Shown here in pieces: positions 55,405 through 64,000 of a DNA stretch of 64,000 nucleotides (positions are counted from its first letter, which is position 1; the number at the start of each line of letters is the position of its first letter). Source of the stretch: Rhizomys pruinosus (Eukaryota > Chordata > Mammalia > Rodentia > Spalacidae); NCBI GenBank assembly GCA_009823505.1, contig VZQC01005070.1, positions 6,229,648 through 6,293,647 on the forward strand, read 5' to 3'. The notes below the pieces were generated by a model that worked only from the letters and a program-made list of their open reading frames with translations, did not search any database and had not been told where the DNA came from. A program made the translations under genes and the position numbers.

Positions 55405-57204
55405 TAAAAACAAAAATGTTTGCCTAAGAGAAAAAATTATCTAGAAGAATAATGTAAGACTGTCAGAGTGAAGAATATCCCACTTGAAAAAAAGTGGCTT
55501 TGGGTTCTATGTGTGACTGTTCAATATAATGTAATCTTTCTCCAACCATATGCAACTACCGAATATCGAAGTAGAAAAGTTGGAGTGGGACTTAACCTGG
55601 TTTGTATACCAGGAAACACAATGAAGGTAGAGAAGAAACTACAGTGTGTTTGAGGATATCTATAGGAAAGCAATTAAAATGAGGGGCTTGTCAAAGAATA
55701 ACCAAGGACCAGAAATACCAGAGTTGAATCTATGCATTTTCTAGACAAGAGAAAGGCCATTCACTCTGTAAGAAACTCAGTGAGTTTCTCTAAGTGTGAT
55801 TTGAGGAAAGAAGCAAAGAAATTCTACCAAATAAGATACAGTTCTGAAAGATGTTTTATTGTATAGAAAGGTTATGAAGATCTTTCTCAAGATCTTATGT
55901 CATTATGTCAGCATAACTAGTATTTTGTACAGAGATAGAACACAACCCAATTCAGAACAATATGAGTTAAAACTATTTCATGTCCAACTAATTTGGGGTT
56001 AAGAGTGATCCAGTCCTTATGAGCAATTGCAAAGTTGGATCAGATTCCGGTCAAAGGTTAAACTATGAGGTGAGAGTTTAATATATAGCAGAAATATTTC
56101 ATAATTAGACCAACAGCCCAAGCCAAACCAAGTTTGAAGAAGAGAACAGTGGACATGGCTGTAGGCGGTCAAGACAATAAGAGAACAGCTGGTGTGGATA
56201 TGAGACTGGGCGGGAAATATAAGAGCCAAGGGCTGAAGAGTGAGATGCTCGGAATCACAGTAATGGAGGAGGCATAGAATATCTGAAGGGACAGGGCCTG
56301 TAAAAGGATGCGCATGGTTACACTACGGGAAAGGAAATGATTGCAGGAGCCTGAAAGTCACAGCTGTGGACACTTATTCACATTGAAAGTGAATCAAACT
56401 TGATGATGGAAAGTGTTAGAGAAAGTGACAGTGAGTTAGTGACCAAAATCTAAGAAAACAAGTGGCATGTCTTATATGAGTATGAAAATGAAAGAAGGGT
56501 GGCTTGGGGACAATCTGACCCTTTAAATTACAAGATTTATACCTTTTGTGGAGAAGAGAAGGAAGACATTGCTCACCAATTAACAGAGGTCAAGAAAACA
56601 CCACACCTTTAGACAGAGTAGAACAAGCCAAAAAAAAAAAGATAACGTGAGAAGGGGATGTACAGAGACAAATCTGAGAGATGGGTCGGATAGACTCCAA
56701 GTCATCCTGCAAAGTAGAGACCAAGGATACGTGAGGAAGCAGAAACAGAACTCTTGCAGGAGCACACTGAGCTCTGGACTCCATTCTGCTGCTCAATTTA
56801 TCTCACTTTCTGTGTCAATTCTGAAAAAAATGAATTTACTCTTTATTAAAAGTTTCCATAGTCCTTGACTACTATCTATGATTCAAAAAACAAAAATCTT
56901 TGTATAAGACATCAGAGCCTTCTGTGCACTCAGACACTAGATATCCCCAACAAATAACTTGGACCACATATCATGATGCCCCAAGCCCTCAATATACATT
57001 ATCTAGCAAGTTATATCCAGTCATTAATGTGGGCTTTACACAGGAGCAGGGTTAAAGAGGTTAACTAAAACCTAAAACTGAAACTTCAAGTCTTCTGACT
57101 TTCCTTTAATCAGTATTCAGTCAGTGCTCAAATAAACTTTCCATTTTATTTCTGTGTTTTAAACCTTGTCCCCAATTTATCACCTCCATGTATTGTTTTA
57201 TACT
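55401..57204. other. 1.8 kb of unassigned sequence
   Basis: No gene or repeat recognised. Confidence 0.4.
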
Positions 57205-57330
57205 TTCAACAAAAAGTTATCAAGCACCTATTACGTTATGTGCTACAGGGGATGCAAAGATGAATACGATGCTATTCCTGCCTTGGAGGAGCTCAGAGCC
57301 TTGGGTGAAAGAAAACATGCAAACTAGGAA
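57205..57330 (+). repeat. ancient L2-like repeat
   Basis: TATCAAGCACCTATTACGTTATGTGC, CAGGGGATGCAAAGATGAATAC, ATTCCTGCCTTGGAGGAGCTCAGAG follow the well-known ancient mammalian 3'-end motif 'ttgagcacctactatgtgc...ggggatacaaagatgaataag...ccctgccctcaaggagctcacag'. Confidence 0.65.
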
Positions 57331-58490
57331 CATCACACTTTGTGGAACGTGACACACCAGGGGAATGTATAAACCCAGTGTTTTTTTCCAGACTCCAAAT
57401 CCACTTTAGAGTTGATAATGAGAGTTTTATTGCCTCCTTTAGCCTGTTGGCCACTTTCTCAGTCATTTTGGAAGAGTGACTTTGCCCTTCGTTTTATTCA
57501 AAAATTTTCCTAACTAAAACAACGATCCAGGGCTCCAACTCTACAATTTTTATTTCTAAAACAATTACCATCTACCCACGTCTTTAACAAAATATCGAGG
57601 GAATAAAACTGAGTGGAAATTAGAATCATTTTTAAAGGAACCTTGTTTCTTATGGTATCTCCTCCATTCCTCTGTATTCTCTTTTACACTTACTAATACA
57701 ACATAAATACAGTTAAGTAAAAGCTATGTGATAGACACTAATCTCCATAATGCTGAGTGAAAGTAATCAGACATCAGGGGATAATTCCTATGACTTACTG
57801 TTCTTTATTAGGAAATATGTGACCAGGTATAAGAAGCTTTGATGCCCATCATATGGAAAGAAACCAAGATTTGAATTTACTAAACCTCGCCTTACTCAGA
57901 GAGACAGCAATTGAAGAAGACTGTGGATTAGTATCCTAAAAAACCTTCCATCTAATCTTTTAAACCAACAGATTACATAGAGAGGTGAAATAAATAAAGG
58001 AAGTTAATCATTCTAAAGTTTAGTCTTTCTCCTCTGGTCAGGTGACCAGTCTAGTCTTTGAGGTTTGGTATTGATGCATTTCTCTTTAAAGACTCCTCTC
58101 CTCTCATCACAGGGGGAGAGACTCATAAACACTATGACCACTGAGTCTTGCATTCCTCCTGAGCCAGTAATTTGGATTGCATCTAGACTGAAGGTTAACT
58201 AGAGTAAACAAACCATTATCATATGTGTTAGCATAAGCCTTCCTCCACAATGAAGGACAAATGGATTCCCCTTATATAGAATATGCAGGGCCTCTACCAC
58301 TGTGCCCTACACAGGTGGGAGCACATTTGGAGTGAGTAGTAAGAAATTTTTCCTACCTAATAACTCTTATCAGAAGGAAGTATAAATGAAAGTGCCCTTC
58401 TCCTCAGTCAGTATAAAGTATCCTTTCAAGAAAGGAATTGAGGCCACCATAAGATTTTTCCTGCCTTGTCTAGTCCTGATGACACAAACA
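57331..58490. other. unassigned sequence
   Basis: No gene or repeat recognised. Confidence 0.4.
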
Positions 58491-58491
58491 C

Positions 58492-58532
<41 letters not shown>
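58492..58532. repeat. (CA)n microsatellite
   Basis: About 18 CA units. Confidence 0.97.
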
Positions 58533-58535
<3 letters not shown>

Positions 58536-58568
58536 ACTTCATAATGTTCTAATGTTCTTGTATTCTTT

Positions 58569-58726
58569 TTTTTTTTTTTTTTGGTCTTTTTGAGATTGGG
58601 TCTCCCTTTAGTCCCAGCTGGCCTGGAGCTAGCTATGTAGACCAGGCTGGCCTTGAACTCACAGAGATCCGCCTGCCTCTGCCTCCCAAGTGCTGGGATT
58701 AAAGGTGTGCGCCAGCACGCCTGGCC
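58569..58726 (-). mobile_element. B1 SINE
   Basis: T tract, GGTCTTTTTGAGATTGGG, GGCTGGCCTTGAACTCAC, GCTGGGATTAAAGGTGTGC. Perfect 17-bp target duplication ATGTTCTTGTATTCTTT at 58552-58568 and 58727-58743. Confidence 0.97.
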
Positions 58727-58743
58727 ATGTTCTTGTATTCTTT

Positions 58744-59544
58744 ATTACAAAAGCTATACTGTATTCTTGATTTCATGGTAGGACATATGGTCTGCCCAAA
58801 CTGAATAATTTCAATATCCTCTCTATAACTGCTCATATCAAAGTAGAAAATCATTTTTCTACCACTAAATCCAAGGAAGCATTCTTTCTCCACCTTAACC
58901 TAGAGCTCATGGGACACTGCCCTCTCTGTTCCTCAGATCCCTCTTCTCACAGGGCTCCCTTCTTTATACTTCCAGATATTTCAGTTCATCTTTATTCCTT
59001 CACAACAGGCATTTTAATTAAAGCTACAATGAAGTACCAATACACACATTCTAGAAAGATTACATTTAAAAATGCAGGCAAAACGCAGGGTTTGTGATGA
59101 ACTCTTGCTCCTAGAACTCTCCAGCAACACTGTTACTAGGCATGCTGCTCTCAGAACAGGCACTGGAGACTGCATAGAGAAATCAGATCTTTATTCCTGT
59201 GGCAATAGACTCACAGCCATTGTCTCCAAAGCCCAAGAATCTAGCCATCACTTGGCCACCATGTTTATAGGCAGTTCAGTGTCATTCCAGATTCTTTCTA
59301 TCATTAGATGGTTTAAATTCTTGCCTATGGGACTCTGGCCCACGTACAGGTGTCTCTAAACCTGCATGTCAGGAGAGCATGATCTGGAATGCCAAGCAGA
59401 AATGGGTTTAGTGAAGCAGAAGCAAAAGTTAGACAAACAGTTGTTTCCTCGGGTAAGCAGGGGTTGTTTTCTTAGAATAACAAGGAGCTGTTTCTTTAAG
59501 ACAAGGTTTTCATAGTTTTGTTTCTTAATCAGCTCTGAGTTTTC
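58744..59544. other. unassigned sequence
   Basis: No gene or repeat recognised; overlapping frames at 58909-59359 have no support. Confidence 0.4.
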
Positions 59545-60330
59545 CATCTCAACACTATGTGGAATAAAAATTAGTACAGCCAGGATGGAGAGATGGCCTA
59601 GCAGTTAAGAGCGCCAACTGCTCTTGCAGAGGACCTGGGTTTAATCCCCAGCACCCACATGGTGGCTGAGAACCATCTTTAACTCTGGTTCCAGGGGGAT
59701 CCAACGCCCTCTAAAGACCTCCATGGCATTGCACGACACGGGTGCACAAACCTACATGCAGACAGTACACTCATACACATAAAAAATAAACAAAATAAAA
59801 AAAAATTAGTACAGCCACTTCGGAAAAGTTTAGCAACTCTTTAGGATGCAAAAATTCCATTCTACTACTCCAGTATTTACCTAAAAAGAAATAATAAACA
59901 AACTTCCACAATATCACAATAAGCTGCTGCTTTATTCAAAATAGCCCCAAACTAAAAACAAAATCCCTTAACATATGAATGAAAAAAAAAACAATAGTTG
60001 CACATCCACAACAGAATACTACTTAACAATAAAAATAAAACAAATGACTATACATGTGGTAGATATAACCACACGAATACATCTCAAAAAACATGATGCT
60101 AAGCAAAAGGAGCAATATACAAAACAGCATGGTTCTGTTTACATGAAATTCCATAGCAGGTAACAAAGCTGAGTATTGAAAGAAAACAGATCATCTCTGG
60201 CTGGAAACAGAGATGCAGACAACTGGAAGAGGGTCATGAGGGAACTTTGAGAAAATGGATATGATCAGTGGTGTTCTCATAAATACTTAAGAACCAGCAC
60301 TCTGAGAAGCTATGTGTATATATAGAAATA
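59545..60330 (+). mobile_element. ancient LINE-1 (L1M-like) ORF2 3' end, split by a SINE
   Basis: After the SINE the sequence follows the mammalian L1 order: CTTCGGAAAAGTTTAGCAAC, AAAATTCCATTCTACTACTCC, CAACAGAATACTACTTAAC, CACACGAATACATCTCAAAAAAC, TTCTGTTTACATGAAATTCC, AACAGATCATCTCTGGCTGG. Frames are broken throughout. Confidence 0.8.
59583..59800 (+). mobile_element. B2/B3-type SINE, GCCTAG head without duplication
   Basis: GGATGGAGAGATGGCCTAGCAG head, AACTCTGGTTCCAGGGGG once only, CTCATACACATAAAAAATAAAC tail. Perfect 17-bp target duplication AAAAATTAGTACAGCCA at 59566-59582 and 59801-59817. Confidence 0.95.
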
Positions 60331-60331
60331 C

Positions 60332-60361
60332 GAGTTTAACTTTATGGATAAAGTTAAACTC
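60332..60361. repeat. 13-bp perfect inverted repeat
   Basis: GAGTTTAACTTTA (60332-60344) and TAAAGTTAAACTC (60349-60361) around the loop TGGA. Confidence 0.95.
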
Positions 60362-60816
60362 ATTTATTTTTTAACTGATAAAGTCACAGGACATGTATAA
60401 TTGAATATACAACTGTCTTGCTCTCCTTGAACTGTAGAGACAAAGATCAAAGAAGCTCTCTGGAAAGCTTTTATAAGTGTGCTAACCCCATTCAACAGAG
60501 TTCCAACCTCATAATCTAACCACTTCTCTAATCTCTCACCCTTTGGTACTATAGCCTTATGGGTTAGATTTTAATAATGAATTTGAGGAGATACAATTAC
60601 TCAAACCGTAGCAAGAATGCGCTATGTTGTAGGTTTCATATAGGAAATGAACTTTTACCAAATGCATTCACAGATTTTAACCACTCTGATATACCCAGTA
60701 TTAACTATGATCCCAGTTCAAGCAAATATTTGCAAATGAAATTGTATATCAATTCTGTAATTGTTTTTCCAATAAATTTACTTTCATTACATCTAATTTA
60801 CAACATGTTAAGTCCT
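60362..60816. other. unassigned sequence
   Basis: No gene or repeat recognised. Confidence 0.4.
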
Positions 60817-60830
60817 TGCTCATTCTCTTT

Positions 60831-61074
60831 ATTTTATTTTATTTATTTATTTATTTTTTATGTGTATGAATGTACCGACTGCATGTAGATTTGTGCACCC
60901 ATGTTGTGCAATGCCGCGGAGGTCAGAAGAGGGTCTTGCATTCCCCTGGAACTGGAATTCTCCTGGAATTGGAGTTACAGATGGTTCTCAGCCCTCATGT
61001 GGGTGCTGGGGATCAAACCCGGGTCCTCTGAAAGAGCAGTCGGTGCTCTTAACAGCTAGGCTATCTCTCCAGCA
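60831..61074 (-). mobile_element. B2/B3-type SINE, duplicated subfamily
   Basis: Minus strand: (ATTT)n tail, CGCGGAGGTCAGAAGAGGG, internal duplication read as CCCCTGGAACTGGAATT / CTCCTGGAATTGGAGTT, B box inverse, CTAGGCTATCTCTCCAGC head. Perfect 14-bp target duplication TGCTCATTCTCTTT at 60817-60830 and 61075-61088. Confidence 0.95.
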
Positions 61075-61150
61075 TGCTCATTCTCTTTTCTTATGTACTA
61101 TTTTTTTTTTTGCTTATTGAAATTTTGCGTATTTTTTCCCTCAATCTTTT

Positions 61151-61423
61151 TTTATTTATTTATTATTTATTTATTTGTCTTTTTTGACACAGGGTATCCC
61201 TGTAGCCCCAGCTGGCCTGGAACTCACTCTGCAGACCAGGCTGGCCTTGAACTCACAGAGATCCACCTGCCTCTGCCTCCCAAGTGCTGGAATTAAAGGC
61301 TCATGCCACCATGCCTGGCTTAAAGATGGCTCTTAGCCACCATGTGGGTGCTGGGAATCGAACCCATGTCCTCTGCAAGAGCAGTCGGAGCTCTTAACCA
61401 CTGAGCCATCTCTTCACCCCTCT
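61151..61423 (-). mobile_element. chimeric SINE: B2-type head fused to B1 (second copy)
   Basis: Read on the minus strand: B2-type head (GGGGTGAAGAGATGGCTCAG, B box GGTTCGATTCCC, ACCCACATGGTGGCTAAGAG), then at about 61322 the junction CATCTTTAAGCCAGGCATGG into a B1 with its usual order and an (AAAT)-rich tail. The junction sequence TCTTTAAGCCAGGCATGGTGG is shared with the copy at 896-1157. The pair of flanks CTCAATCTTTT (61140-61150) / CTCATTCTTTT (61424-61434) is a probable target duplication enclosing the whole unit. Confidence 0.85.
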
Positions 61424-61592
61424 CTCATTCTTTTGATCCTATATTACCCTAAAATATGTATACATGCCCTCCAACAAAATACCAAAAATTCCTAAGTCTG
61501 AAAATAAATGGTAGCTCTAGAACCCGTTAAGAGATTCATAATATAAGAGCACAGTTGTTTTCAGATCACAAAGAATATAACACGAACTTTGC

Positions 61593-62930
61593 TCAGTTTG
61601 CCTTACAATTAGGTACGTGGCAATAGCATCCACAGATGAGGGACACCATTCCTAGTTTGCTTTTCTGGGACTGTGTTACTTCATTTAACATAATATCTTC
61701 TAGTTCCATCAATTTACCTGCAAAGTTCATGATGTCATCTTTCTTTACTGCTGCATAGAACTCCATTGCGTAGATGTACATTTTCTCTATCCACTCATCA
61801 GTTGAGGGGCATTTGGGTTGGTTCCAGCTCTTCGTCGCTGTAATAAACATGGCTGCGCATGTATCTCTGCGGTAGGATGAGCCTTGTGGGTACATACCCA
61901 AGAGTGGTATGGCTGGGTCAGGTGGTAAGCTCATTTAGAGTCTTTTTTTTTTTAATTTTTATTTATTTATTTATTTTTATGTGTATGAATGTACTGTCTG
62001 CATGGAGGTCTGTGCACTCGTGTTGTGCAATGCTGCGAGGTCATAAGAGGGCGTCGGATTCCCCTGGAACTGGAGTTATCCTGGAATTGGAGGTACAGAC
62101 GGTTCTCAGCCACCATGTGGGTGCTGGGGATCGAACCCGGGTCCTCTGCAAGAGCAGTCGGAGCTCTTAACCGCTAGGCTATCTCTCCAGCCCCGACATT
62201 TTGAGTCTTTTAAGGGTTCTCCACATTGCTTTCCATAGTGGTTGTATGAGTTTACATTCCCACCGGCAGTGGATGAGTGCTCCCCTTTCCCCACAACCTC
62301 TCCAGAATTTGGTATCATTTGTTTTCTTGATCCTAGCCAGTCTTATTGAAGTGAGATGATATATTAAAGTTGTTTTAATTTGCACTTCCTTAATTATTAG
62401 CAACACTGAACACTTTTTAAAATGTTTCTCAGAGATCTCTAATTCCCCACTTGTGAAGTCTCTGTTCATCTCTTTGCTCCATCTATTGAGTGAGTCATTT
62501 GTTTTCTTTCTTCTTTGTTTTTTGAGTAGTTTATACATTCTGGGAGTTAATGCTCAGATGTATCAGTGGTGAAGGTCACCTCTTTCACCTGTGGGTTTTC
62601 TCTGCACTTCCTTGATTGTTTCTTTTGCTGCACAGAAGCTTTTGAGTTTAGTGAGGTCCCATTTGACAGTTGTTGACCTTATTTCCTGTGCAGCTGCTGT
62701 CTGATTTAGAAAGTTTTTTCCTATGCTTATGTCTTATAGGTTCCTACCAATTTTTTCTTCTATCACCTTCAGAGTTTTGGGTTTCATGTTGAAGACCTTT
62801 GATCCATTTGGAGTTGATTTTTGTACAGGGTGAGAGGTAGGGGTTTAACTTTATTCTTCTACAAGTGGCAATCCAGTTTTGCCAACACCATTTGCTGAAA
62901 ATGTCTTTTCTCCATTGTGGAAATTTTGTG
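61593..62930 (-). mobile_element. LINE-1 ORF2 C-terminal remnant, split by a SINE
   Basis: Minus-strand pieces in order: 62947-62744 ([34 protein letters not shown]), 62538-62197 (NRDFTSGELEISEKHFKKC, HLTSIRLARIKK, FWRGCGERGALIHCRWECK), and 61934-61593 (PAIPLLGMYPQ, NQPKCPSTDEWIEKM, FYAAVKKDDIMNFAGK). This is the ORF2 region after the reverse transcriptase, including the Cys-rich CX3CX7HX4C motif; its first Cys is replaced by Phe. Frameshifts separate the pieces. The 3'UTR is missing at the left edge. Confidence 0.93.
61947..62196 (-). mobile_element. B2/B3-type SINE, duplicated subfamily
   Basis: Minus strand: (TTTA)n tail, GGGCGTCGGATTCCCCTGG, internal duplication, inverse B box GGGGATCGAACCCGGG, CTAGGCTATCTCTCCAGCCCC head. 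Target duplication CATTTAGAGTCTTTT (61932-61946) / CATTTTGAGTCTTTT (62197-62211). Inserted into the L1 ORF2 remnant. Confidence 0.95.
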
Positions 62931-63110
62931 TATTTCATACATAACATCTCAATCAGTCTTAATCATCTTTACACACCCTTCTCCCATAGCACCCTCCATG
63001 GAGTTCATACATTCTGTATTTGTGTTAAGGCCTATTGTACCAAATTAATCTCCCACGGGGTTCCTTGATGCAAGTTCGTCCACCATTCTCTGGTCAGCCT
63101 ATCCAAAGTC
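62931..63110 (-). mobile_element. LINE-1 3'UTR fragment
   Basis: GTGTATTTCATACATAACATC, ACACACCCTTCTCCCATAGC, GGAGTTCATACATTCTG recall the minus-strand L1 3'UTR at 34790-34900. Wedged between an ORF2 remnant and an L1 5'UTR. Confidence 0.5.
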
Positions 63111-63111
63111 C

Positions 63112-63513
63112 CTCACTTTAAGATCAGTTCTTGGAGATCTCCCGAGACCAGCTGAAGCAAGCGCAGGTAGGTAGGTAGGAGCTGGGTGCTTCAGCAAGGC
63201 TGATTGTTGATTGACTTAATCTACTTAATCAGTTAATCCAGTTGTCTTTGGCTTAATTGGCTTTTGTGGCTGTGGGGGTGGAGTTATCCTCCCAGCTGGT
63301 ATAAAAGGTAGGGTTGTGTGAGACTTGAGATCTGAGATCTCCCAAGACCAGCTGAAGGATAGGTACCAGGGCAGGCTAAAGAGCACCCCCACACACACTG
63401 CCCCCAAGGACTGGGATTATGAAGGCATCTGAAGGAGGCAAGCAAAGCAAGCCTTCAACACAGTGAAGAGGCATTTAGTACTCACATTGGAATACAGGCA
63501 AGGAGAAGACCAT
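63112..63513 (+). promoter_or_regulatory. LINE-1 5'UTR / promoter region
   Basis: Lies directly upstream of ORF1. GAGATCTCCCGAGACCAGCTG at 63134 recurs with one change at 63334, a spacing of exactly 200 bp, similar to the ~200-bp monomers of rodent L1 promoters. A TATA-like TATAAAAGG lies at 63300-63308. (GGTA)n occurs at 63168-63178. Promoter activity is inferred, not shown. Confidence 0.6.
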
Positions 63514-64000
63514 ATGCCAGGAACACGAAGAAGAGACAACACAGGAAAGAGGCAGAATAATCCCCCACCAAGCTCTACCAACCCTATGGAAGATTCCTAC
63601 AGTAGGATCCCCCTAGGGATGGCCCAGGAAACAGATATCAGAAACACACTTGTGAACATACTTAAAGAACTACAAGATTATGAAGAGCAAATCAAAGAAC
63701 TAAGAAAAGAGAATGAAGAACTCAAGAAGAACCTAGAGAGATAGAATGACAAGCTCTGGAAGGAAGTAGAAACACTGAAAAGATCCCATGCTGAAAAAGA
63801 TAAGGAAACCAGCCAGTGAAACAAAGAGCTACAGGAAGAGATTGAGAAGCTCCAAAAGGAAGTAGAAATACTAAAGAAATCAGAAGAGGAAATGAAAAAG
63901 GAAATCAAACACTCATCCAATCAAGAGGAAAGGAATGGAAAAAGCCTCAGAAGCAGAATGGAGGAAGCAGAACAAAGAATATCAGACCTGGAAGATAACA
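63514..64000 (+). pseudogene. LINE-1 ORF1 (nucleic-acid-binding coiled-coil protein), broken, 3' part outside window
   Basis: ORF1p of LINE-1 trimerises through a coiled coil and coats L1 RNA. The first in-frame ATG is at 63514 (MPGTRRRDNTGKRQNN). The frame opens upstream to 63463 with only a GTG, so I prefer the ATG. A Pro/Ser-rich basic leader is followed by strong heptad-type Glu/Lys/Leu sequence (LKELQDYEEQIKELRKENEE; KLWKEVETLKRSHAEKDKE; LQEEIEKLQKEVEILKKSEE) typical of the coiled coil, and the window ends near EEAEQRISDLEDN, just before the RRM domain. Two in-frame stops interrupt it: TAG at 63742-63744 and TGA at 63817-63819. No frameshift is seen up to the window edge. The element may be 5'-complete but cannot make full-length ORF1p. 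Confidence 0.88.

Overview
This is mammalian, rodent nuclear DNA with no recognisable host protein-coding gene, rRNA or functional tRNA gene. The identification rests on its repeats: many B1 (7SL-derived) and B2/B3-type (tRNA-derived) SINEs, B4 (tRNA+B1) SINEs, LINE-1 fragments of several ages, and LTRs of the MaLR (MT-like) and ERVK-like types. The B2/B3-type elements here have a distinctive body and end in ATACACAT plus an A-rich tail. The B1 copies end in TCTCAAAAAGACC rather than the tail typical of mouse, rat and hamster. I therefore suspect a myomorph rodent outside the mouse/rat/hamster group, with low confidence on the lineage. Almost all open reading frames are chance frames inside repeats.

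Layout. 1-10 kb: a chimeric B2-head/B1 SINE (896-1157), a B1, a B4 SINE whose interior has expanded into 50 copies of a 24-bp unit (4093-5291), an L1 3'UTR (6.8-7.8 kb) and a tandem SINE dimer (8.6-9.1 kb). 10-30 kb: three related L1 3'UTRs, an AT-rich zone with a 56-bp perfect palindrome (13.7 kb), several SINEs, a strong hairpin (19.6 kb), a nearly complete MT-type MaLR element on the minus strand (24.5-26.4 kb) and nested old LTRs (28.2-29.1 kb). 30-39 kb: mostly L1 fragments in both orientations, plus a block where one 14-bp target site appears three times, recording successive insertions (34.3-36.1 kb). 39-44 kb and 47.7-50.3 kb: largely unique AT-rich DNA. 44.6-51.7 kb: SINEs, a GGA repeat and a solo LTR with short flanking duplications. 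51.7-54 kb: repeat-poor sequence with many TAAT motifs, a candidate conserved non-coding region. 54.0 kb: an ERVK-like solo LTR with a 6-bp target duplication. 57-64 kb: an L2-like remnant, B1/B2 SINEs, a second copy of the chimeric B2/B1 SINE (61151-61423), an L1 ORF2 remnant on the minus strand, and an L1 5'UTR running into a broken ORF1 that leaves the window.

The genes do not work together as a system; the window is an insertion history. The least ordinary observations are the composite B2/B1 SINE with an identical junction at two independent loci, a B2-type subfamily defined by an A-box change plus a ~17-bp internal tandem duplication, the minisatellite grown inside a B4 SINE, and the 56-bp palindrome. 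All positions were read by eye, so repeat boundaries are good to a few bases where target duplications are quoted and to tens of bases elsewhere.
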